Shown here piece after piece: positions 1 to 13,520 of a stretch of 64,000 nucleotides of DNA. Every line of letters starts with the position of its first letter. Position 1 is the stretch's first letter. Position numbers and translations under genes: made by a program. This DNA comes from Strigops habroptila (Eukaryota; Chordata; Aves; Psittaciformes; Psittacidae): positions 59,966,243 through 60,030,242 of the forward strand of contig NC_044278.2 in assembly GCF_004027225.2 (NCBI RefSeq). Direction: 5' to 3'. The notes beneath the pieces were generated by a model. The model was given only the letters and a program-made list of their open reading frames with translations. It was not told the DNA's origin and ran no database searches.

Positions 1-3000
1 AGCATAGCCTCTGAGAGCCAGAATATTCACCAAAAATTTCCTAACAAGTTGAAAAAAGTTACGCTATCGTTCAAGAGTCGTTTATTTAAAAGAGAAAAAT
101 AAAAACCAGGCCACATGACTAGAGGCAGCCAAGGATAAAAACACATTGTTTCCAGACAAACCCCCATCAAAGACATATTACTGCAGACTCTGAAGTCAGA
201 ATATCTTCATATTTTAAATTTCTATGAGCACTTTCAAGAAAAGCTGGAGTTCTGCTATAGGATTTGCTACACTCTTTCCTCTACTGATTGATAACAAGAA
301 GTAGCATTAGCAGTATTTTTCCCCCATCATTCCTCTGAAGCTAACGGAGTCTAGGATTTGTTACTTGATCTAATGGCAATAGCTTTCCAATAGACATGCA
401 CAGAATCATTGATTAGTTTGTCCTTGCCTTGTTTGCGTTGGAACACTGTTCAATTTACACCAATTAAAGAATGCTTGGTTTGTGTATTGAAGAATAATTA
501 AGGGATGGAATTCCCTATAGGCTACTAAAAATGACATCTGACTGGAATGGTGATTACAGCATGAAGGCAGCATTAGTATTTAAGTAGTTTGACTGCTATA
601 TAAAATCATTACAGCACCTCACCATGAAAAAGAGCATTAGTTAATTTTGCCTATAACAAAATTAGTTGTATGTATTTGCCTGGTCATTTTAAGTAAATTT
701 GACAAGGCTAATCTTACAGCAAGCGTTCCAGGTTTGGTGGAAGGAGCAGGTAGAGCACTGTTTAAAGTAATCATCTTGTTAGATATGTATAGAATCTTCA
801 ACCAAAATACAAATATGCACCAATGAATAGCAGAGCTTTACCAGAGACGTTTAAATCAAATTTAAACATTAAAAATACGTCGGTTGTTGAAACTGAAAAT
901 CCAAGGGTAACTGGCATGTTAATTATACAACAATCATGATTTCACAAACTGTAAACACACAAGAAATCCTTACTTGGCCACCACTGTGGTTCTCCAACTT
1001 TTATCACCCTTTCCAACACTACATGAAACAAGGCATCAAGGAAAGCAAAGAGGCACAGTGGAAGGAGTCATCCTTATGAGTGGGACTACTCCATGAAATA
1101 TCTCAAAGAATTTAAAATATTGGAGTAACCTAACACATCCATGTAACACTTCTTTAGAAAAGCTTGGTTTTTTCTTTGGAGTACAAGGTGGAGGAGAGGT
1201 TCATGCTTGAAAATACTTTTGAGGAAGGAGAGCTTTTTATCCCCTTTCTCCTATGCATATTAAATTCTATATCTCCTAGCCTTGATTATAGTATCTACAG
1301 TAATGATCTATCCAAAACATGACAGTAGCATTACTGTAACTAAGCTGCTTGGGGCCACTCCTGGATTGTATTTACCTTTCCATAGCCTTCTTAAATATAG
1401 TGTGCTTGTTTTACTAACTTAGATACAGTGGTATATTTTAGAAGGTCATCCTCCTGCTTCAAGACCTCACATTGCAGCTACTATCCTTCCTATGAGAATT
1501 TATGCAGTTACACTTGAAAGTTGTCAACGCCCTCTTTAATTCATTAAAGGGTTTTCTGTGAAGAAACATAAGACTTTTCCATTTAAGCCTCTAAGTGGTA
1601 TGAGACTTCTTAGTATGTCTATATTGTGCAATGAACAACTGTGTTAAAGATGCCTGAGTTCCCAAGCCCAGGTTCCAAATGAGGCGATACATCTGCACAG
1701 CACAATATACCCTTATTTGAGAGGCCCAGCACGCCTGGCCAGTCTGCAACACCTCTTTGCAGATCAAACTAGTCTTTGGTGTTGTGCTGTTCTCATGACC
1801 ATGCCCGGTTCTACAGGCCACTTATGGATATCTTCACTGCATCATATTCCACCGAATATATCTGTCCTAAAACTAGGTTTAGGACAGTGCACTTCATCAC
1901 AGAATACAACCACTGACTTTCCATGGGGTTTTGTTCCAACATTTAAAAAATCTTCTGTTCTGGCTTTTGTTTTCATTTGCACAAGTAATTCTCGCTTCTG
2001 TACCAGACCTCCTGTTGGGATCTCCTACTATAATCTGCCTGGCTAGACCTTGGGCTTTCAGGAGTGAGACTAACGTTTCTTTTCAATGAATAATCTTCTT
2101 TCGCTGCAGGGCTGATATAAGGGTGTATTCTTCCCTCCACCCATGAGAAGAATGTCCATTAATTTCAATAGAAACTCTCTATGCAGAAAAGGAAGAACTG
2201 TGCCCTGGGGAACATTCGTGGAAGATTAATGGTGAGGAGAGAAAAGTGGTACAGTACAGGCAGAACAAAATCAGAACCCACCACACAAATAAAACCAGAC
2301 AAGGCTTCATTTTTTAAAAGTCAGTCAGAATGGCAGGAAGGCTTTGAAAAAATCACGGCTGTTTCAGTGCACTTTTGCATACATTGGCTTTCAGGAGACA
2401 TGAATAGAAACCTAACAGTAACTCTTTTTTCATACCTTCTTTCACAGGTCTCACTGGCAAGGAAGGATTTAGCACTTAATTCCTGTACTTTTATGTGGCA
2501 AATTAGGAATTTGCACCTTAAAAGGAAATTGCTTTTCAAACTCCCATAAATTCTGGATTTTATTTTTTTAAATGGTGGAAAACATTCCCTACCTTCATCC
2601 CAACACATAATAAATAGCACTCTCCATTACTTCTCCTCAGAAAGGTGTAGGAAAGTAGACTTGGCCAAAGAGAGGTGTTTATCATTCCTTCTGAGGAGAT
2701 GCTAAAGGTCCAGAGTGTGTCCTTAACCACTTTGTCTCCTCGGCCCTTTTTGTTTTAAACTCACACATTGCTCTCTTCACCAAAATCAAGTGCCTGTTGA
2801 GGAAAATACTGAACTTGAAGCTTGGTCTTTTGATGAAGTAGGGCCTACTGGTACTGAATAATCCATACCAAAACTGGAATATGAATAGAGTTGCGATGTG
2901 TTTTATTTTTCAGCTTAAAATCAGCTTAAAAGTAAAACCCCTACACCATTTTTGCCATCATCTTAGATAACGATTGGTTGGTTTGCAACTGCACTGAGAT

Positions 3001-6000
3001 GGGAGGAGGTTGGTGAAGCAGATTGACATAGCACGAGAGCATGCAGTAGGCAGCGGTTGGTGACTCTGCAGGCGGAAGCACTGAAGGTGTGGCTGGTTCT
3101 GCTAACTCCAACACAAAGTCCTTTCTCTGGGAGGCTTGAAGGTGACGTAGTGCCCAACAGAGTGGGACAAAGGACATGATCAGAGCAACTTTAAAGCACT
3201 TTTCTTCATGAAGACAAGACTGAAAGACAAGCAAGTGAGACCCAGAGGAAGCATAAAGAAGCGTACACTTACAACACAGCACTATGCTGGCAACTGTAGC
3301 TGTCACCAAAACATGCCCTGTTTCTGACTTGACATCCAGGCGAAGATAAGCTTACAAAAAGTTACTACGTACCTTCATTTAGTTTTCTGCTATTTCTGGC
3401 CCAGTTCCTTCCTCTACGCACTTCCTAGCACAACAAAAGGTCAGAGGCAGGTGTCGAGATGGCACTGGTTTTTCTCATTTAATCTGTGAGGCACCATAAA
3501 AAACAACCAATGATAATGGAGCATGCTCTGGATTTGTCTAAGCACAAGTGACTCAAATACTAACGTGTGAATTTAGTAAAGTTAGACTCTGTGGAGAGGA
3601 GATAAATTACAGCAGCAATTGAAGTTGAATGTGATAGAGAAATCCAACCAACAGAAGACTGTCTGGAAACAATTATTCAGAAAGCTGCTGACCCTCTATT
3701 TCTTTAAAGAGTTAAATATTTGGATCAGTTAACTGGCAGCCGCAATAATAGGCATATGCTCTTATCTTTGATCCATAGCTGAATTTGCAACTCTTTGTAT
3801 GAGAAACAGATCCCATAGATTTGCATATTTTTAGGGATCTATAGGGAGAAAAAGGAGAATAAAAACTGCTTTTCCAAGATGCCACTTGGAAATCACACAG
3901 AGTGTCATGGGTCCCCCCGAGTACACTAATGTTCAGAGCCAGTTGCAAGACTCACAGATTTTATAAATGGCCTTAAACTGTGACATTCATATATAAAGTT
4001 TAATAAAAAATCCTCCTAGAATAAAGAAAGCTAAGGTTGCATTGTAGCTCTTCAGGGGTATGTACATCAGTCATTAAGATCTCTTTTCCACATCCAAATT
4101 TGTGTCAGAACTTTCCTAAAATGTGAAAGTCTACAGAGGTGATAGACAAATTAGGAAAAGTTTTGTGATCAAGTGAGGAACTGTTGTATGGAATCAATGC
4201 ATGAGCAAGTAGCAGATTTCTGCCAAGGTCCTGACATGATCTTAGCTTTGGCAAAATTTTCCAGTGTTGATGAAAATTCTGCAGTCACAAGACAACCATG
4301 AATCACACAATGGGTAGAATGGATGCTAATCAAATAATTTTGTTTGTGTTCAAGGTTCATTTCTCACAAACCTGTCTTTTCTACACCAACTGAAAGATGT
4401 TTACTAATCACTTATTTTGCATCAACAGTCACACCTATGCCATAGGAGATTTCCTCCACTTGGTAGTATTCCCTCCGAAAGTAGCTCCTACTGGCAGAAG
4501 TGAGCAGTATATTGAGTACTGTGAAGTGAAGAGGTAATCATCCCTGCAAATATTCTCAATTACGAGATGTTTCAACATAGTTTTTACTTGATTTGAAAAG
4601 AACCTCCATTACTTTACAATAAGCTTTCTCTCTTGGTTCACCTACATAACACCGGTATCCACAAAGAAGGTGATGGTAGTGATTATTTGTTATTTGCTTA
4701 TGGATACTTCCTATACATAAGAAACAAAAATATGGATTATTGCATGGTACTATGCAGATATGTGCACAGAAGGCAATGCAAAGGCGCTCTCCAAAAAAAC
4801 CCATCCTGTCTAGCTTTCTTATAGCTCAATGCAGTAAGCCATATAGGCACATGAGTGAATGGTAAGGAAGGTAGACTAGAAGCCTGATTGACACAGAAGG
4901 CAGTGCTTCTAGGCACTATCTGCCCTATCTTGTGAGAAGGTAAGGCTTTGTAAAGTCACAGCAAAAATTGCATGAAAAGGAGAGAAAGGTGGTGCACATT
5001 CCTGGTTAAAGTGTAATAAAATGGTGAGGTGATGCAATAGTATTCAGAAAGCTGCTTTTGAGAATGATCGGATCATTGACAGGTGAAACAGAACCCAAGG
5101 CAACAACAGTGGCTTCAGTATCTTAAAGGTGGAGGGAGGGGATAGAGAAAGAGAACAGCATACAGGTTTTAATGAGAAAAATTAATTGACAGTGAAGAGT
5201 TTTGAGAAGGGACCAGCCTGTGTCCCAACAGTGCACACATTCCACAGGTTAAGCAGACTTGAAATGTAACCCAAAACCCAAAGCTAAGCTTTGCTAATTT
5301 TTGCACCTTGCTAATAGCATTAGGGAAAAGAGGTAGTCTTCTGTCACCAGTAGGGCCATGTAACTGGCTTTTCAAAATCTGGAAGCATGATGAAAATAAA
5401 GGGCCAAGATTTGCCTTGCTGTTTTGTTAGGATTGTTGTCTTCCTTTTACTAAATGAACAGACACTTTTCTTTCTGTGTTTTGTATACCTTTGGATGTCA
5501 TTTCCTAAAAGTTTCTGAAAGATTTCTATCTCTCAGAAACTTATTTTCAGGGGGTTGTGTAACCTGTTTGTGTTGTGAGAAGGCAGGGTGAAAAATGGGG
5601 AAATATAAATTGCCTAAAGTCTTGTATAGTATGGTTTCGATTACTTCATTTAGTTATTGCTAATCATATTTTATAAATATCCATACATTATGTTTGTTCT
5701 GGCCGTTGAGATGATACTTTCAAACTGATTTGAAAATGTACTGTAAATGTAATATTATAATAATACAAAACTGGTTATATCAGTTAGAAGAAACATCTTA
5801 AAAGATGCCTCTCCATTGTTCATTCTTGTATCTTAACTTTGTACTGCACTACAAGGCCATTTGCTGAGATTTTGATCATGCACTGTGAAGTGGGATCTTA
5901 GCATATCACTGCATTCAGTCAAAATATTGGAACATAAAATGAGAACACCTATAGGTGATGAAAATTAGACCAAGAAAGTAGCATTTTTCTTTACATCACG

Positions 6001-6599
6001 TAAAGCAGAAAATCTGAATTTCAGTAAAAACAGACTAGAAGTGAGATGTCTGGGAGACATCATCATTATTGTGGACTACAATAAAAGAAAAAATAGATAT
6101 CAAATCAGAGTAATACTAAATTAACTTAAATTAAAAATGTCAATGAACGAAGACATTAACAATGGGATAATGTCACCTTAGTGGTTTGGTCTAAGGCAAT
6201 TGCCTACACTCCTTCTGTAGTCAAGACACAGAGAGAGACACGCCACCAGCAACAGAGACCTATTTTACTATGGCCATCTGAGATGCCATCCTAAAACGGC
6301 CACATGAAATAACTGATCTAAGTGAGATCTGGAGGTTCCATCTGCAGAGGACCAAGAAAGAGTCATCACCTGAGATTAGATAGCTAATTCTCAGATAGCT
6401 ATAGCAAGTTCCATGAATCCTGCCTTGTAAATGAATTCCCAAACTTTCGGAAATTAAGGACCTAATTTATTTCTAAGGCTTTTTTCCTTTATTTAAACAG
6501 ATGTGCTAGGGATGACCATGCCTGTTTGTATCTTGGCACAAATTTCATAGGCTGAACTCTGACTGACAGCTCTGGAATTATGGATTTTGAGACATATTA
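1..6599. other. Intergenic, no gene seen
   Basis: AT-rich single-copy-looking DNA. Open frames are short (at most about 120 codons) and resemble no protein family. One perfect octamer complement (ATTTGCAT) lies at 3,829-3,836. No recognisable repeat is seen. Confidence 0.6.
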
Positions 6600-7442
6600 T
6601 TATGCCATCCAGAGGGACCTGGACACACTTGTGAGGTGGGTTGATGCCAGCCTCATGAAGTTTAACCAAGCCAAGTGCAAGGTCCTACACCTGGGTCAGG
6701 GCAATCCCAGGCACAGCTACACGGTGGGTAAAGAATTGATTCAGAGCAGCCCTGCGGAGGACTTGGGGGTGTTGGTTGATGAGAAACTTAACATGAGCCA
6801 GCTTCAGTGTGCGCTCGCATCCCAGAAAGCCAGCCATATCCTGGGCTGCATCAAAAGAAGTCTGACCAGCAGGTCAAAGAAGGTGATCCTGCCCCTCTAC
6901 TCTGCTCTCGTGAGACCTCACATGGAGCATTGTGTAAAGTTCTGGTGTCCTCAACATAAAAAGGACATGGAGCTGTTGGAGCAAGTCCAGAGGCGGGCCA
7001 CGAGGATGATCAAGGAGCTGTTGGACCTCCCATACGAAAACAGGCTGAGAAAGTCGGGGCTGGTCAGCCTGGAGAAGAGAAGACTGCATGGAGATCTCAT
7101 AGCAGCCTTCCAGTATCTGAAGGGGTCTGTAGGGATGCTGGGGAGGGACTCTTCCTTAGGGACTGTAGTGGTAGGACAAGGGGTAATGGGTTCAAATTTA
7201 ACCAGGGGAAGCTTAGATTAGATATAAAGAAGTTCTTTACTGTGAGGGTGGTGAGGCACTGGAATGGGTCGCCCAAGGAAGTTGTGAATGCTCCATCCCT
7301 GGCAGTGTTCAAGGCCAGGTTGGACAGAGCCTTGGGTGACATGGTTTAGCGCAACGTGCCCCTGCCCATGGCAGGGGGGTTGGAATGAGATGATCTTAAG
7401 GTCCTTTCCAACACTAACTATTCTATGATTCTATGATTCTAT
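6600..7442 (+). mobile_element. CR1 LINE, 5'-truncated, RT C-terminal part and 3' end
   Basis: From about 6,605 the + strand encodes the C-terminal portion of the CR1 ORF2 reverse transcriptase: [75 protein letters not shown] and [15 protein letters not shown] frameshift near 7,180 then moves the frame to the KKFFTVRVVRHWN...VFKARLD segment. The copy ends in the short repeated 3' terminus ATTCTATG typical of avian CR1. It is a dead, 5'-truncated copy. Confidence 0.95.
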
Positions 7443-8639
7443 ATTTAACATCAACCTAGGAAGATTAGGAAGTTCAGGCTCTTTTATCTATTCCCAAAAG
7501 CCGATGAGAAAGTAGAGCTTTTTGGTGTCAGATGTTTCTTCTTCACTTGAAATAAGAAATTTAAAGAAATAAGGATACCCACGACCCTTTCTGAAAGCTA
7601 GGACAACCTCAACAACAACAGAAAGACTTCTATCATTGATGGATGAAGCCATGGAACTAGTTTCAGATATAGTTTCCGTATCTGTGCCTTAGGCAATTAT
7701 AGTTAATGTCGATCTTATATTCATCCCATATGAAAGGGATGTTTGTCCAGGTCCCAAATCAGGTATATGTATCTGTAGTGACTATAATACAAATTAAGCT
7801 AGTCTTAATTGTGAAGTCTGGGGTCTGATTCTATAAAAAGAGCAGGTAACAGTCATTAAAGTTCATTGAAATAAGTTATATGTCACAAAGCTCAGTAGTG
7901 TTTGCAAGCACATGTTTTCATAAAGCTGAACTTCTTTTGAAACATCTGGACTGATGTTTCAGCTGGACTGAAGGCCAGCTACACTGGGAAGAGAATAAAA
8001 CAGGACATAGAGATATCTGCCAAATTTCTGATGTTCTAGTTCTGTCCTTCACAATCATTAAAGACTGGATTGGACATACGGCACTTTCTGTCTTCCCTAA
8101 AACAGGAAAGGGGTGGGAAGAAACAGAAATAGATATACAGAAGAAAGAGGGGAAAAGAGAAATGATTGCTGCAGCCCTCCAACTTCCTTTTATCAAATGT
8201 AAGAGACTAAAGTGCTGTTCACATAGCTGAGGGCCAGGCCATGGGCTAGAATGTGGGTCCCCTTCCTCCTGTATTGTGGTGCTGAGCACTTGCCTGTCCC
8301 TTTGCCATAACATGCCAGGGGGTTGCTTGCCTTAGTGCTACAGGAGGGGGCTCTTGCAAGACCAGCTCTTCACCCAAACATCTTCCTAGGGACAGTGCCG
8401 GTTTGGGTTTGGACAGTGAAGATTTAACCCACTTGTGACAGATGTAGTGCAGAGGAATGGTATTTGGCTTAATAAAACAGCCAAATAGTGTGTGATGAGA
8501 GTGACTGCAGTCATATGCAGAAATATCCTTCAGTAGAACAGCAAGAGAACACCAGCTGAGAGCCAAGCCTCACCTGCTGATGAATATAAATCTTCGGCTG
8601 GGTTATGCACCAAAACGCCCCAGAGATCCCCACAAATCA

Positions 8640-8890
8640 GTATAAAGTGGGTCAGGAGAAGAGTGCAACAAGCTGACAGAGGAGTTAAATGAATCTCTTG
8701 CATCATGTCTGCTGCTGAGAGTCATGTAGAAATTCCTGTGCCAAAGGCACTTTGCAAAGAAAATCAGAGTGCGGCCTTTATACAGATTGAAGTCTCTAAG
8801 GAGGAAGTTGTAGAGTAACTTGAGAAACTCAAGTGCAGTAAATCACCACAACCGGATGGTGTTCATCTGGGAGTTCTGAGGGGAAATAAA
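8640..8890 (+). mobile_element. Degenerate CR1/L3-like LINE fragment
   Basis: Translation around 8,790-8,885 gives VSKEEVVE-stop-LEKLKCSKSPQPDGVHLGVLR, matching the CR1-clade reverse transcriptase motif KSxGPDGxHPRVLRE. There are stops and flanking decay. It is old and non-functional, with vague boundaries. Confidence 0.65.
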
Positions 8891-11800
8891 GTGAGAAAAA
8901 GCCAAGATACTGACAAGAGGATGCCTTCTTCCCTTGGAAAATGAAGCAGCACAAGAAAGATAGGAAGCCCTATTATGTTGCCTGTCTTCAAAAGGAGGTG
9001 AGGAATATCCTGGGAATTGCAGAGCTTTGAAGTTTACCACAGTTTTAGGGAACCCAAGAAATCAGTTCTGTACAGCAGTTCAAGAAAGAGTTTGTTGGGC
9101 AGGAACACCCCATAAGGGTGTTCTTCAGTCTCTCAAACCATTGAGGCTGTTACAAGCAGGAAAAGTACCTCCCTGCAGGATTGGAGTACTTTGAGAAAAC
9201 AGTGGAGCAGCCTTCAGAGGGAAAGTGAGATAACAGGCACTTCTCAGAGGAGGATGACTAAGTGATCCAAAAGTTCAAAAGTTTTTGCAGAGGTCACCTA
9301 TAAGCAATTGTCATAGACGATGTTAAGAAATAAAACTGCAAAAAGTATCTTGAAGATTATTTCCTCCTAGAATGAACTACAAATCAGTCCAGAGGAAATG
9401 AATATGGGAAGCATTTCTCTTTCTAGTGAGGGAAAAGGTGAACACCCAGTAGAAGGTATTAAGACTGGTGTCATAACAAATAAACAAGTCTGAATCCCAA
9501 ACCCTAATGCATTCAAATTAGCATATTCAGAATCCACCCCAAGATCTGGATCCAAGTCACACACATGGTTCCCATCTTAAAAGAGGACAAATCAGTTCCT
9601 GAATTCAAACTCCTTGAGCTGAGGTTTGAATACTCCATACCAAAGACTATTGCTCCAGCCTACATGACAGTTACTTACGACACAGTGGGGCGGGAGGAGT
9701 GCATGTGTACACATAGCATGCAAAGGAAGCAATTAAATGTAAACTCAAAACAATTTGAAAACCAGTTCATGGCAGAAAGAGCTCTGATGTAGAGATTGCA
9801 TTACATGAGTATTTGCTTTTGACATTAACTTGCTGCAGCTAGCTGGAAGGGCAGAAGATTACAAGGAATAGGACAGTGGGTATTTTGCTGGGTTTGGTGA
9901 GCCCACTTACAATCAAACATTTTCAATTACTTGGATTTACATGGCTTCATACCCTTTCAGTTTCTCTCCAGGTTTTTTTTTTCAGTTCCTACAGGCCCAG
10001 AGGACTAAAGGCAAAGCTAGTTCAGTTTTAATTCACTCTGTCTCTTTTGAATTCATTAGATTTTGAAAGCTTTCAAAGTAAGTCAGGGGTAGGAATTAGA
10101 CAAAATATAGAAAGTGGGACATTTCTGACTGGCTGGTTTTCAGTGTCTAAAAAGAAAGCTTTTTTTTTTTTTAAGAAAACTGTAGGAGGGCTTGTAAAAA
10201 TAGATATTTACATTTACATACTGGGACAGATCCTCAGCTGCCATGGAGCAGCATTGCTTCATCTTCTTAAACAGAGATAACCCTAACCACCACAGCTGAG
10301 AACCCACCTCTCACACATGTACATGTATGTGTGAAATATGTTTAGGACTCTGTATTTTTCTGAATGTATAGAAACTGCTTCTTCATCCAGGTGCTTTTGC
10401 CTGCACACTAAGTTGTGGGTGTTAAAGTTCCTCTGTTTTTAACCAAGGGTGGTAACTTCAGGGAGGCAGGGTGAGGAGGAAGGGTGCAGCGCATGGAGAA
10501 GAATGCATGCGCAAAGGAACCAGCATGAACAGAGAATCTCAGAGAAGAAGGTGGAGGAGAGAAGCAGGAACAAAAGTTATGTCCCATATAACCATGCTGT
10601 GGTCTAAGGGCATTATGTCATGACAGCAACTGAAAACCAAGCAGTATCTGTATTCACAGCAGCAGGGAGTTAAACTGTGACTGAGCAGCAACTATGACTT
10701 TTGGAAAACACCTCAGGTGTTTCTTGCTAAATAGCAAGAATAGCAGGGACCTGTTATTGATATCAAGGTAGAGAAAAAGCCCTTCTGCACTCAGCTGTGC
10801 TGTTGCTGGATTCGTGTAACACAGGACAGAGAGTACGTGTCACATCAGATAGTGCTAATAGGTGCTAACAGCCACCTTCACTCTTTTCCCCTCAGTATCT
10901 CCCTGTGTGAGGGTCAGGTGAATAACAATGTGGAACAACTGTGTGTCGCTGCATGTTTCTGCCCACACAGTGGGACCTTGGTAGTGATTCAGACAGTACT
11001 GGACTCTGGACACATAATGTATACAGAATATCCATAATAAATAATAATTACCACAGTAGGGGGCAGCAGCCAGCTGTGGAGGAAAAGTAGGGCCAGCTGC
11101 TGGAAGAGATGTTAGGCACTGGATGAGCATGCAAGCTGGGCACTGGGGAGGGCGAGAGGGCCATGGCTGGTAGCCAGTGGCAGCTTACTGCCAAGAAAAG
11201 GGAGATAAAAGCACAAAAGAGGTTCACCAGAGGGAGCTGCTCCTGGCCACCCCTCAGCAATCGGTAGCGGCCCTGATCCAGGAGGGAAGGCTGATGGCAA
11301 ACAGGAGCATCGCCAGCCAGAGTGTGTGGCCAACACTACTCACACGTACCATGCTGGAACTAGGAGGATGGGTATCAGTAAGCCAAGCAAGCCTGCTGCA
11401 GGGAAGCATCCCTGCACAAGCCTTCTAGTTTCCAAGAGACCCATATCTCCTCCAGCAATGAGCACAGTTTCATCCTGTTCCCCTCAACATCTCCCCAGAG
11501 GCATCTCCAGCTGAAGCAAGGTCAATACTCCTAAAATGAGTCAGTTCCCCAAGAGACTCATAAGCACCTGATTAGTGCTTTTCTGAAGCACCCTGATGCC
11601 GAGGTCTCCTTGATTTCATTTGGAGAGAAGTTTCCAGGCAGTTCTGAAGGTCCCCAAACAGTAGCATTTTTAGCTGCCTGAATTCCTGAATTCCTTATCA
11701 CTTGGGGTCCCCAGGTGATGGTAAATGAAAAGCTATTTTGGACACACTGCACACACTTAGTAGTCCAGTGCTACATCTAAAATTTATCATAGATTTAAAA

Positions 11801-12907
11801 CATTTTTCTAACCACCCTGAAAAGTAATTTCTAAGACCAAATCAGTTTGCCAGCCTAATTTTCACAAGGTTGTTCATGGCATGCTCCCCACATACTGGCT
11901 TCTCAGCAAAGTCGATAGCATCCCAGGGTAAGCTGCTCTATTTGCCCCATATGGAATACTTAACTATTTCACCAGCACAGCATAACAATTAATTAGCGCA
12001 TGTTCTGTGTAGTAATTATAATGATGTGGCACATTTCACTTGAATTTAGTTTACTGAAATTTAGCTTTACTTATATTCATGTCTTATCTTCAAGCTTGCT
12101 TTCTATGCTTTTTTATGTTTCACTGAGTTCAAATGCAAGTAGATAAACTCTGTTTGCACTTCCTTGCAAAGGAGGAATGTGTTGATTTCCAGATTCTATA
12201 CGCATCCACCAGGAATAGTCACACAGGACATCTGAAGTATTTTTTCTGCTGTGTTCCTAGTTGGCTGAGCATAGTGGGTGTGACGTGGGTGACGTTAAAG
12301 GGAAGCCACTTTTCCTCCATTTCTCAACAGAGAGGCTGAGGGAATTTTTTTGTCTCAGTAAAAACAAACAGCTACAGTCTGGATCATGGGTTATGGAGCC
12401 CACAGGAGATGATTCAATAGAACACAATCTCAGGCAAATAGGGCATGGTATCGAGGAGAAACATCCATCATTCATGCAGGTAGTAGCCAAGAATAATCCA
12501 TTTGTGAGCTCAAATGCAAATTCACAGGCAACAAAGAGCCTATATGTTGAATATATATACAGTTCAAACATAAAGAACCATATTCTTTCCAAATAGCTTT
12601 TATCTGAACATCTGACCTTAAGAACCAGCCCCAGTTAAGTGCTGGCAAACACCAAGATTTGGAAGGAAGTTAGGGGTGTTGCACTATTTTGAAAGCTCAG
12701 TTTTGAACCAGCTGTCATTACGAATGTCTGCTGGTACCCCGTCTTAGCATGCAGCCTGTCGCTGTTGAGCATAATGGGAACGAGCCAATGGAGTGTATTG
12801 AGCTATGCTTTCTTGCATGTCTTTATAGCTCAAATTACCCCTTCACACAGCCATAACAGGTAATCTTTGAATCTATTTCTGCCACATTCTAATTGCTTCC
12901 ATTTAAT

Positions 12908-12975
12908 TTGTGTATATGTCTCTCTATGTGTGTTTGTATATACATATATGCATATTTATATGCACATATGTACAT
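12908..12975. repeat. Alternating TG/TA/CA microsatellite-like tract
   Basis: Mostly alternating pyrimidine-purine sequence (TGTGT, TATACATATATGCATA). It is followed by ATTTGCAT at 12,999. No function is inferred. Confidence 0.6.
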
Positions 12976-13435
12976 TTGGACATCATTATTAAATGTAAAT
13001 TTGCATATTGTCACAGATTATTGCTATGTTCATCACAGAATCTTAGAGTAGCTGGCTTTATTATACTATAAAACAACTGTAGAAAATTAATTCCTTCTTG
13101 AGAATAAATAAGAAACACAAGACTCATTATACCATATACATTTAATGGTTTGGACATCTCAGTGCCCACATGAAAACAAGGAAACATATATTGCAATAGG
13201 CAGTATAATTATTTCAGCAAGGAACATCCATCCCACACTCCTAGAAATATGACATTCAGCATCACGAGATCCTAGCATTATGTCATCAGCTGCATGAGTT
13301 TCACAGCTTATCTTTCCGATTTTATGTTACAGGAGTAAACTCCAACAAAAATGTATAACACTGCCAATTTAACAGCACATTTATGTTAATACTAGCTGTA
13401 ATGACTTCAAGAAGGTGAAGAAGATCAACGTTTCT

Positions 13436-13520
13436 GTACATACATGTTCACTTACACGCGTATATGCACACACACATGCACATATAAATGCATGCATGTA
13501 TGTGTGCACTATGTATATAA
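13436..13520. repeat. Imperfect CA/TA/TG microsatellite tract
   Basis: Alternating pyrimidine-purine sequence with CACACACATGCACATA and GCATGCATGTATGTGTG, partly self-complementary. Confidence 0.6.

Noticed and set aside
6580..7221. Host protein-coding gene of 213 codons
   Set aside because: The translation is the C-terminal part of CR1 reverse transcriptase, frameshifted and followed by the CR1 3' terminus.
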